Position numbers and translations under genes: made by a program. From NCBI GenBank assembly GCA_022414725.1, contig CM039462.1, forward strand, positions 120,267,197 to 120,331,196: 64,000 bases of DNA. Reading direction: 5' to 3'. The DNA is from Microglena sp. YARC. Its lineage: Eukaryota; Chlorophyta; Chlorophyceae; Chlamydomonadales; Chlamydomonadaceae. Numbering within the stretch: position 1 is the stretch's first letter; each line of letters opens with the position of its first letter. Below, one piece after another: positions 12,160 through 21,816 of this stretch. The notes below the pieces were generated by a model, which searched no databases, had not been told where the DNA came from, and worked only from the letters and a program-made list of their open reading frames with translations.

Positions 12160-13140
12160 ACCTTCAAATTTCGGGGCTACTCCATGTTTCTCTTCGTGCA
12201 CCAGGCCCATTGTTTGCACTGGGATTTGCCCTACACGACATATCACAGTCCGGGGCTGGCCAGATCAATCAAAATGGGCCCTATACTGCGAACTAACTCT
12301 TCACGTCACCCCACCCACCCACCCCCCCCACCCCCCACCTACCTCACCCCTTCCACCTACCCCACCTACCCACCCTCCATCCTTATTAGCCATATAAAGG
12401 TGGTGCCAAAGTAACCGCCAAATGTTCAGTGTACAATGGCTCCACTCCCTGTTGATTCTCCTGCACCAAGCCATTGCGCACTGGGTTAGCCTGCCCTACC
12501 CAACAGATAGCATCCGAGGAGTCATGAACAATCAAAAGTCGACCTTAATTGGCCAACTCCTCTGCCTTCACCCCCACCTCCCACGCCCCCTCCTCCCCTC
12601 CCCCCTCCAGGCAAAACTACTGTTTTTTTCTATCTGCACCAGGGCCATTGCAAGCACTGGGGTGCCCTACTCAACATGATCGCACCTGATGGGGGTTCAG
12701 ATCAATCAAAAGTGGACCTTAACTGGCCCAACTCCTCGCCTCACCCCCACCTCCACGCCCCCCACCGGGCTAACTCCCTGTTTTTATTCTTGACAGGCCA
12801 CTGCAGCTAACTGGGTGCCCTACTCAACATGATCGCAGCTGATGGGGTCAGATTCAATCATAAAGTGGACCTTTAATTGGCCAACTCCTCGTCTCATCCC
12901 CCACCTCCCCCACGCCCCCCCCCCCCCCGCCCCCCCCTCCAGGCTACTTAAGCTACTGATTTTTTATTCTGCACCAGGCCATTTCAGCACTCTGGGCGCC
13001 CTACTCAACATGATCGCAGCTGATGGGGTCCGGTCAGATCAATCAAAAGTGGACCTTTATTGGCCAACTCATCGCCTCACCCCCATCTCTCCCCCACGCC
13101 CCCCACCAGGCTAATCCCTGTTTTTTCTCTCCTGCACCAG
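12160..13140 (+). repeat. about 200-230-bp array of an acceptor plus the AIAALGALLNMIA exon
   Basis: Five degenerate units precede the intact exon at 13141. Each has a T-rich tract, a ctgcaccag-type acceptor and a decayed copy of gccattgctgcactgggtgc, then gccctactcaacatgatcgc. Each is followed by a C-rich stretch (cctcacccccacctcc). Decay increases towards the 5' end: copies near 12200 and 12463 are barely readable, and those near 12650 and 12977 are nearly intact. Confidence 0.75.
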
Positions 13141-13212
13141 GCCATTGCTGCACTGGGTGCCCTACTCAACATGATCGCAGCTGATGGGGGTCAGATCAAC
13201 CAGAGGGGACTG
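13141..13212 (+). CDS. exon of an unrecognised gene (AIAALGALLNMIAADGG..)
   Basis: After the acceptor CTGCACCAG the exon reads AIAALGALLNMIAADGG then QINQRGL, before a TAG at 13213. The segment is helical and alanine/leucine-rich. The same frame resumes after the TAG as LAASYN and then resembles the NYQTIIKNMVALK text repeated at 13.4-13.8 kb. The donor is therefore unclear: the exon may end before the TAG, or this copy is damaged. No family was recognised. Confidence 0.4.
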
Positions 13213-13564
13213 TAGCTTGCTGCGTCGTACAACTACCAAAACCATTATCAAAAACATGGTGGATGGCTCTCAAGTACGGTGCGTCGACACCGTCTCACCG
13301 GGTCAGCAAGCAACTAATCACGGGAGGTGGGTGCCATAGTGATGGATGAGGTCAATGCAGACATACACACACACCAAACACAGACATGCACACACACACA
13401 CATCCTGCGTCGTTCCAATAACCAAACCATGATTCAAAACATTATGGTGGCCCTCAAGTAAGGTGCGTCAACACCGCTCAGCAAGCAACTCATAACGGAG
13501 GTGGGTGCCATAGTTATGGATGAGGTCAATGTAGACATCCACACAACACACAGACATGCACTCG

Positions 13565-13608
<44 letters not shown>

Positions 13609-13840
13609 CCTGTGTCGTACAACTACCAAACCATTATCAAAAACCACACACACACACACACACACATCCTGTGTCGGAAAACTACCAAACCATTATCAAA
13701 AACCACACACACACACACACATCCTGTGTCGTACAACTACCAAACCACTATCAAAAACCACACACACACACACACACACATCCTGTGTCGTACAACTACC
13801 AAACCATTATCAAAAACATGGTGGCTCTCAAGTACGGACC
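13213..13840 (+). repeat. repeated exon 3' edge with (CA)n spacers
   Basis: Six copies of tcctgtgtcgtacaactacc with aaaccattatcaaaaaca are separated by (CA)n runs. Where complete, a copy ends catggtggctctcaa|GTACGG, a donor-like edge. Read in one frame the copies give NYQTIIKNMVALK. The copy near 13403-13470 ends with GTAAGG instead. This is a further case of an exon edge multiplied into an intron. Confidence 0.65.
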
Positions 13841-13924
13841 CTGAACCCCTCCTTGTATTACAAACAGGCCAAAGGAAGGTCCCTCGGCTTCAATTTTCTG
13901 TTCTGAGTGAAATGCAGATAATTT

Positions 13925-14060
13925 AACTTCAATTTGAACCCTGAACCCTGACCCCTGAACCCTGAACCCCTTTAATTCAATTGAACCCTGAACCCTGAAC
14001 CCTGAAACCCTAACCCTGAACCCTGACCCCTTTAACTTCAATTTGAACCCTGACCCTGAC
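13925..14060. repeat. telomere-like (CCCTGAA)n
   Basis: Degenerate ccctgaaccctgaacc heptamers precede the exon-edge array. They resemble C-strand telomere repeats but are interstitial and imperfect. Confidence 0.75.
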
Positions 14061-14061
14061 C

Positions 14062-14453
14062 CCTGTATACAACAGGCGGAGAAGGCCCTGGGCCAATTCC
14101 GTCTGAGTGAAATGCAGATAATATAACTTCAAATTTAATCCTGAACCCGGGACCTCCCTGTATACAACAGGCGGAGAAGGCCCTGGGCCAATTCTGTCTG
14201 AGTGAAATGCAGATAATTTAACTTCAATTTTAACCCCGAAACCCTGACCCTCCTGTATACAACAGGCGGAGAAGAGCCCTGTGGCCAATTCCGTCTGAGT
14301 GGAAATGCAGTATGATTTTAACTTCAATTTTATCCCTGAACCCTGGACCTCCCTGTATACAACAGGCGGAGAAGGCCCTCGGCCAATTCTGTCTGAGTAA
14401 TTTGCAGATATTTTAACTATAATTTTAACCCTGACCCCCTCTGTGTACTACAG
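14062..14453 (+). repeat. about 80-bp array of the AEKALGQF exon acceptor
   Basis: Four or five units of ctgtatacaacag|gcgga, then gaaggccctgggccaattc, end in ctgagtgaaatgcagat and a T-rich tract. Each decoy keeps an intact AG acceptor, but its reading frame runs AEKALGQFRLSEMQII and stops. Use of a decoy acceptor would therefore truncate the protein. The authentic acceptor is the last one, at 14453. Confidence 0.85.
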
Positions 14454-15595
14454 GCAGAGAAGGCACTGGGCCAATTCCGAGCCGCGACAAAGAAAGGAGA
14501 GCCGTTTTCTGGAACGCGCGACTACCTCGGCAAATGTGGTGTGTCCACCTGTCCAGCACTGACTGTTGGTAGGTCTAGGCTTGTCGATATAGCTTTTCTT
14601 TAGTTCCCTAGAGGAGAGGTTCAACCTGGGGAGGCGGGGGGGCTCATAACAGGGCACACAAACAGATAGGGACAACACATACTAACAGACACAAAAAAAC
14701 AGATAGACACACATCGCTAACACACACGCACACAGATAGACACACACACGAACAGAAACACTAACAGATAGATACACACGATAACACACACACTCACCCA
14801 CTTTAACACTCCCCCCACCCCCCCATCCCTCTGAAGAGATTGAACCCACCCACCCATTCCTCCACCTGCCCTAACATCAGAGGCCAAGGCGTATGCAGTG
14901 CGGAGAGAGTATCCCAGCTGAGGGCCCTAACTACCGTCTCTCTTCTGCCTGGTCTGGGTCCAAACACGCACATATGCCTTGAAGAGATTTGAACCACCCA
15001 CCACCCCACCCACCCACCCACCCACTTGCTCAACATTTCAGAGGCCAAGGCGTATTCAGTGCGGAGAGAGATCCCAGCTGAGGGCCACTACCGCTCTCTT
15101 CTAGCTGATCTGGGCCCAGACGCGCATGCATATCTGGAAGAGATCGCAGACGAGCATGAGGGCGGCTTTGAACACTCGCAGCAGTACCTGGACGAGCTTC
15201 TGGATAAGAAGACGGAGTGCAAACTGCTGCGGGTCAGGTCGAAACAAGTGTTCGTGCAAGCAGCCCCTAGCTTCAGCAACCCGACCCCTGGGACGTTTGA
15301 GAAGGTGCGTGGTCAGAAATAAATTCATGTAACAATTCAAAGCAAAATCAAAAATCGGCAACCCCACGCCTGGGACGTTTGAGAAGGTGAGTGGCAAGAA
15401 ACAAATCCATGAAACAATTCAATTTCAATTCAATTTCAAAAATCTGAATTCGTTTTTTAAAAGGTGAATGTTTCACAAAAAGTAAATCAAAATGCTGCAA
15501 ACCTGACCCTTGCAATTTGCAAAAGGGACTCCACTCGGTGCCTCGAGCAAATTGAGGAGTGTGAGGTGCTGGACAATTATCGGTGCATTGACTCG
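14454..15595 (+). CDS. internal exons of an unrecognised plus-strand gene
   Basis: Exons: 14454-14568 (38 codons + 1 nt, donor GTAGGT), 15042-15304 (acceptor TTTCAG, donor GTGCGT) and, less surely, 15464-15595 (acceptor AAAAG, donor GTAAAT). Phases 1 and 0 join cleanly. The product runs AEKALGQFRAATKKGEPF.. CGVSTCPALTV, then EAKAYSVRREIPAEGHYRSL.. EEIADEHEGG.. QQYLDELLDKKTEC, then VNVSQKVNQNAANLTLAICK. The second exon is soluble, helical and acidic. I see no catalytic motif and recognise no family. Exons at 8.35 and 13.14 kb may belong to the same gene. Splice edges are duplicated on both sides of the second exon. The 19-bp satellite begins immediately after the third exon. Confidence 0.6.
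14820..15060 (+). repeat. duplicated 5' edge of the EAKAYSVRREIP exon
   Basis: The segment caacatcag|aggccaaggc at 14870-14885 continues gtatgcagtgcggagagag and is a frame-broken copy of the true exon start at 15042. A shared upstream block (tgaagagattgaacccaccc) appears at 14832 and 14978. The copy carries several indels and cannot encode the exon. Confidence 0.8.
15265..15420 (+). repeat. duplicated 3' edge (donor) of the GTFEK exon
   Basis: cctgggacgtttgagaag|gtgcgtgg at 15287-15312 is repeated at 15369-15394 as cctgggacgtttgagaag|gtgagtgg, with the following intron text (aaataaattcatgtaacaat) also duplicated. Both copies keep a usable GT donor in the same context. Confidence 0.85.
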
Positions 15596-15599
15596 GTAA

Positions 15600-18500
15600 A
15601 TTAGCAAATTGAACTCGGTGCAAAATTGAGGGACTCGGTGGCAAATTGAGGGAGCAAATTAAAAGGGACTCGGTGCAAATTGAGGGACTCGGTGCAAATT
15701 GAGGGACTCGGTGTTGAGGACTCGGTGCAAATTGAGGGACTTGCCAAATTGAGGGACTCGGTGGCAATTGAGGGACTCGGTGCAAATTGAGGGACTTCGT
15801 GCAAATTGAGGGTTGCAATTGAGGGACTCGGTGCAAATTGAGGGACTCGGTGCAAATTGAGGGACTCGGTGCAATTGAGGGACTCGGTGCAAATGAGGGA
15901 CTCGGTGAAATTGAGGGACTCGGTGCAAATTGAGGGACTCGGTGCAATTGAGGGGACTCGGTGCAAATTGAGGGACTCGGTGCAAATTGAGGGACTCGGA
16001 CTCGTGCAAATTGAGGGACTCGGTGCAAATTGAGGGACTCGGTGCAAATTGAGGGACTCGGTGCAAAATTGAGGGACTCGGTGCAAATTGAGGGACTCTC
16101 AAATTGAGGTGCAAATTGAATTGCAAAGGGACTCGGTGCAAATTGAGGGACTCGGTGCAAATTGAGGGACTCGGTGCAAATTGAGGGACTCGGTGCAAAT
16201 TGAGGGACTCGGTGCAAATTGAGGGACTCGGTGCAAATTGAGGGACGGCGGTGCAAATTGAGGGACTCGGGTATTGCAAATTGAGGGACTCGGTGCAAAT
16301 TGAGGGACTCGGTGCAAATTGAGGGACTCGGTGCAAATTGAGGGAACTCGGTGCAAATTGAGGGACTCGGTTGCAAATTGAGGGACTCGGTGCAAATTGA
16401 GGGACTCGGTGCAAATTGAGGGACTCGGTGCAAATTGAGGGACTCGGTGCAAATTGAGGGACTCGGTGCAAATTGAGGGACTCGGTGCAAATTGAGGGAC
16501 TTCGGTGATGCAAATTGAGGGACTCGGTGCAAATTGAGGGACTCGGGTGCAAATTGAGGGACTCGGTGCAAATTGAGGACTCGGTGCAAATTGAGGGACT
16601 CGGTGCAAATTGAGGGACTCGGTGCAAATTGAGGGACTCGGTGCAAATTGAGGGGGACAATTGAGGACAGCCCAATTGAGGGGACTCAGGGTTGCAAATT
16701 GAGGGACTCGGTGCAAATTGAGGGATAGGGAACTGGTGCAAATTGAGGGACTCGGTGCAAATTGAGGGACTCGGTGCAAATTGAGGGACCTCGGTGCAAA
16801 TTGAGGGACTCGGTGCAAATTGAGGGACTCGGTGCAAATTGAGGGACTCGGTGCAAATTGAGGGACTCGGTGCAAATTGAGGGACTCGGTGCAAATTGAG
16901 GGACTCGGTGCAAATTGAGGGACTCGGTGCAAATTGAGGGACTCGGTGCAAATTGAGGGACTCGGTGCAAATTGAGGGACTCGGTGCAATTGAGGGACTC
17001 GTGCAAATTGGGACTCGGTGCAAATTGAGGGACTCGGTGCAAATTGATTGGGGAGGGACAATTCGGTGCAAATTGAGGGACTCGGTGCAAATTGAGGGAC
17101 TCGGTGCAAATTGAGGGACTCGGTGCAGGGACTCGGTGAACTTGGACTCGGTGCAAATTGAGGGACTCGGTGCAAATTGAGGGACTCGGTGCAAATTGAG
17201 GGACTCGGTGCAAATTGAGGGACTCGGTGCAAATTGAGGGACTCGGTGCAAATTGAGGGACATCGGTGCAAATTGAGGGACTCGGTGCAAATTGAGGGAC
17301 TCGGTGCAAATTGAGGGATCGGTGCAAATTGAGGGACTCGGTGCAAATTGAGGGACTCGTGCAAATGAGACGGACTCGGTGCAAATTGAGGGACTCGGTG
17401 CAGGGACTCGGTGCAAATTGAGGGAACTCGGTGCAAATTGAGGGACTCGGTGCAATTGAGGGACTCGGTGCAATTGAGGGACTCGGTGCAAATGAGGACT
17501 GCAAGGACTCGGTGCAAATTGAGGGACTCGGTGCAAATTGAGGGACTCGGTGCAAATTGAGGGACTCTCAAATTGAGGGTGCAAATTGAGGGACTCGGTG
17601 CAAATTGGGGACTCGTTTGCAAATTGAGGGACTCGGTGCAAATGAGGGACTCGGTGCAAATTGAGGGACTCGGTGCAAATTGAGGGACTCGGTGCAAATT
17701 GAGGGACTCGGTGCAAATTGAGGGACTCGGTGCAAATTGAGGGACTCGGTGCAAATTGAGGGACTCGGTGCAAATTGAGGGACTCGGTGCAAATTGAGGG
17801 ACTCGGTGCAAATTGAGGGACAAATTGAGGATCGGTGCAAATTGAGGGACTCGGTGCAAATTGAGGGACTCGGTGCAATTGAGGGACTCGGTGCAAATTG
17901 AGGGACTCGGTGGCAAATTGAGGGACTCGGTGCAAATTGAGGGACTCGGTGCAAATTGAGGGACTCGGTGCAAATTGAGGGACTCGGTGCAAATTGAGGG
18001 ACTCGGTGCAAATTGAGGGACTCGGTGCAAATTGAATGAGGGACTCGTGTGCAAATTGAGGGACTCGGTGCAAATTGAGGACTCGGTGCAAATTGAGGGA
18101 CTCGGTGCAAATTGAGGGACTCGGTGCAAATTGAGGGACTCGGTGCAAATTGAGGGACTCGGTGCAAATTGAGGGACTCGGTGCAAATGAATTGAAGGGA
18201 CTCGGTGGCAAATGAGGGACTCGGTGCAAATTGAGGGACTCGGTGCAAATTGAGGACTCGGTGCAAATTGAGGGACTCGTGCTGCAAATTGAGGGACTCG
18301 CTGCGGTGCAAATTGAGGGACTCGGTGCAAATTGAGGGACTCGGTGCAAATTGAGGACTCGGTGCAAATTGAGGGACTCGGTGCATTGAGGGATCGGTGA
18401 GGGACTCGGTGCAAATTGAGGGACTCGGTGCAAAAATTGAGGGACTCGGTTGCAAGGGATTGAGGGACTCGTGCAAATTGAGGGACTCGGTGCAAATTGA

Positions 18501-20875
18501 GGGGACTTCGGTGCAAATTGAGGGACTCGGTGCAAATTGAGGGACTCGTGCAAATTGAGGGACTCGGTGCAAATTGAGGGACTCGGTGCAAATTGAGGGA
18601 CTCGGTGCAAATTGAGGGACTCGGTGCAAAAATCGGTGAGGGACTCGGTGCAAATTGAGGGACTCGGTGCAAATTGAGGGACTCGGTGCAAATTGAATTG
18701 AGGGACTCAAATTGAGGGATCGGTGCAAATTGAGGGACTCGGTGCAAAAACTTGAGGGACTCGGTGCAAATTGAATTGAGGGACTCGGTGCAAATTGAGG
18801 GACTCGGTGCAGAATTGAGGGACTCGGTGCAAATTGAGGGACTCGGTGCAAATTGAGGGACTCGGACTCGGTGCAAAGTGAGAGGACTCGGTGCAAATTG
18901 AGGGACTCGGTGCAAAAATTGAGGGGACTCGGTGCAAAGTGAGGGACTCGGTGCAAATTGAGGGACTCGGTGCAAATTGAGGGACTCGGTTGCGGTGCAA
19001 ATTGAGGGACTCGGTGCAAATTTGAGGGACTCGGTGCAAATTGAGGGACTCGGTGCAAATTGAGGGACTCGGTGCAAATTGAGGGACTCGGTGCAAATTG
19101 AGGGACTCGGTTGCAAAGTGAGGGATCGGTGCAAAGTGAGGGACTCGGTGCAAAGTGAGGGACTCGGTGCAAATGTGAGGGACTCGGTGCAAAAAGTGAG
19201 GGACTCGGTGCAAGTGAGTGGGGAGTGCAAAGTGAGGGACTCGGTGCAAATTGAGGGAGGGACTCGGTGCAGTGAGGGACTCGGTGTGAGGGACTCGGTG
19301 CAAATTGAGGGACTCGGTGCAAATTGAGGGACTCGGTGCAAAAGGACTCGGTTGAAAGTGAGGGACTCGGTGCAAATTGAGGGACTCGGTGCAAATTGAG
19401 GACTCGGTGCAAATTGAGGGACTCGACTCGTGCAAATGAGGGACTCGGTGCAAAGTGAGGGACTCGGTGCAAATTGAGGGACTCGGTGCAAATTGAGGGA
19501 CTCGGTGCAAAGTGAGGGACTCCGGTGCAAATTGAGGGACTCGTGCAAATTGAGGGACTCGGGCAAATTGAGGGACTCGGTGCAAATTGAGGGACTCGGT
19601 GCAAATTGAGGGACTCGGTGCATTGAGGGAACTCGGTGCAAATCTGGGGACTCGGTGCAAATTGAGGGACGGTGCAAAGTGAGGGACTCGGTGCAAATTG
19701 AGGACTCGGGTGCACACAAGTGAGGGAGGGTGAGGGACTCGGTGCAAAGTGAGGGACTCGTGCAAAGTGAGGGCAAAGTGAGGGACTCTCAAATTGAGGC
19801 TCGGGCAAATTGAGGGACTCGGTGCAAAGTGAGGGACTCGGTCAAATTGAGGGACTCGGTGCAAAATTGAGGGACTCGGTGCAAATTGAGGGACTCGGTG
19901 CAAATTGAGGGACTCGGTGCAATTGAGGGACTCGGGCAAATTGAACTCGGTGCAAATTGAGGGACTCGGTGCAAATTTGGTGAGGACTGCGAGGGGTGCA
20001 AAATTGAGAATTGAGGGACTCGGTGCAAATTGAGGGAGGGACTCGGGTGCAAATTGAGGGACTCGGTGCAAATTGAGGGACTTGCAAATTGAGGGACTCG
20101 GTGCAGTGAACTCGGTTGAGGGACTCGGTGCAAATTGAGGGACTCGGTGCAAAGTGAGGGACTCGGTGCAATTCGGTGAGGGACTCGGTGCAAAGTGAGG
20201 GACTCGGTGCAAAAGTGAGGGACTCGGTGCAAAGTGAGGGACTCGGTGCACTCGCGGGCAAAGTGAGGGATGGCAAAGTGAGGACTCGGTGCAAAGTGAG
20301 GGACTCGGTGCAAAGTGAGGGACTCGGTGCAAGTGAGGGACTCGGTGCAGAAGTGAGGACTCGGTTGCATAGTGAGGGACTCGGTGCAAAGTGAGGGACT
20401 CGGTGCAAAGTGAGGGACTCGGTGCAAAGTGAGGGACTCGCGGTGCAAAGTGAGGGACTCGGTGCATAAGTGAGGGACTCGGTGCAAAGTGAGGGACTCG
20501 GTGCAAAGTGAGGGACTCGGTGCAAAGTGAGGGACTCGGTGCAAAGTGAGGGACTCGGTGCAAAGTGAGGGACTCGGTGCAAAGTGAGGGACTCGGTGCA
20601 AAATGAGGGACTCGGTGCAGGAGGGCGTCGGGTGCAAAGTGAGGGACTCGGTGCAAAGTGAGGGACTCGGTGCAGTGAGGGACTCGGTGCAAATGTGAGG
20701 GACTCGGTGCAAGTGCAAAGTGAGGGACTCGGTGCAAAGTGAGGGACTCGGTGCAAAGTGAGGGACTCGGTGCAAAGTGAGGGACTCGGTGCAAAGTGAG
20801 GGACTCGGTGCAAAGTGGGACTCGCAAAGTGCAAAGTGAGGGACTCGGTGCAAAGTGAGGGACTCGGTGCAACCC
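15600..20875. repeat. 5.3-kb array of a 19-bp satellite
   Basis: About 270 copies of gggactcggtgcaaattga, with a second subfamily gggactcggtgcaaagtga that appears from about 18.9 kb and dominates after 20.1 kb. Truncated units and single-base indels are very common. Because 19 is not a multiple of 3 and the unit lacks stops on the minus strand, reading frames of up to 1225 codons (HRVPQFAPSPSICTESLN-type) arise there; these are artefacts. Confidence 0.97.
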
Positions 20876-20940
20876 CAGTGTGACGCGCTTCCCCCAAACC
20901 TCGTGGAGTGCGAAGTGTGGAGCTCATGGGGGGTGGGGGT
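20876..20940 (+). other. possible exon fragment after the satellite
   Basis: Where the array stops, one frame reads CDALPPNLVECEVWSSWG. The spacing ECEVWSSWG recalls the start of a thrombospondin type-1 repeat, but the frame does not continue as one. Too short to call. Confidence 0.2.
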
Positions 20941-20944
20941 AATT

Positions 20945-21362
20945 TCTAACTAGTTAAGTCAGACCCATGCGTCGCTGCATGGCGACGGAATGGCGACCCA
21001 TGCGTCGACGCATGGCGACAGAATGGCGACCCGTTGCCAGAAGAACAAAAGTGGCCCAGGCCTAGGTCTCAAACCTGCTTTGTTAATTCTGCCCATTGTA
21101 CAGCCTTGTACTGCCTTGTACTGATACGAGCACCTTGGGCTCATACCTGCTTTGTCCATTTTGCCTGTACCCCTCACTGCACTCCCCGACCCCCACCCCC
21201 CCAATTGGTTATTTTTTTTGTGCGACCCGTCGCCATTTTTTGCCGTTGTCATGCAGCGATGGCTTTGGCTAAGCTAGTCAGAAATGCGCCCCACCCCCGG
21301 GCTCCGCTCTTTGCGGGTTTCGGGAGGCAGCGCGTCGCACTAGGGTCACACCGAGTCGCTCA
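20945..21362. repeat. dispersed GC-rich repeat (catgcgtcgctgcatggcga)
   Basis: Short palindromic text gacccatgcgtcgacgcatggcg occurs in tandem. Flanking ggctaagctagtcagaaatgcgcccc is shared with 40015-40075 and 55915-55985. Probably family A-related transposon debris. Confidence 0.5.
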
Positions 21363-21812
21363 ATTTGCCCCCCCCCCCCCCCAACCCCCCAACCCCAACC
21401 CCAACCCCCCCAACCCCAACCCCAACCCCCAACCCCAACCCCAACCCCAACCCCAACCCCAAACCCAAACCCCCAAACCAAACCCAAACCCAAACCCAAA
21501 CCCCAAACCCAAACCCCCAAACCCAAACCCCAAACCCAAACCCCAAACCCAAAACCCAAACCCAAACACCCAACCCAAACCCAAACCACACAAAACCCAA
21601 AACAAACCAAACCCAAACCAAAAACCAAAACCAAAAACCCACCCAACCCCAACCCCAAAACCCCAACCCCACCTCACCCCCCACCCAAACCCAAACCAAA
21701 CCAACCCAAACCCAAACCCCAAACCCAAACCCAAAACCAAACCAAACCCAAACCAACCCCAACCCAAACCCAACCCCAACCCAAACCCCCAACCCCAACC
21801 CCCCTCAACCTC
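21363..21812. repeat. interstitial telomere-like (CCCCAAA/CCCAAAC)n
   Basis: About 440 bp of ccccaa and cccaaac variants. They form a perfect low-complexity polypurine/polypyrimidine tract just upstream of the acceptor of the serine-rich exon. Confidence 0.93.
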
Positions 21813-21816
21813 TCAG

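Noticed and set aside
15348..20927. Minus-strand open frames of 354-1225 codons (HRVPQFAPSPSICTESLN repeats)
   Set aside because: They are the 19-bp satellite read through three rotating frames; they overlap one another in all frames, carry indels, and have no splice or start context.
20876..20940. Thrombospondin type-1 repeat
   Set aside because: Only the short ECEVWSSWG start is present and the required downstream cysteines are missing.
21034..21816. Extension of the serine-rich gene upstream through PNPNPKPKP repeats
   Set aside because: The frame is open only because of the CCCAAA-type repeat. A clean acceptor at 21816 separates it from the coding-like exon.
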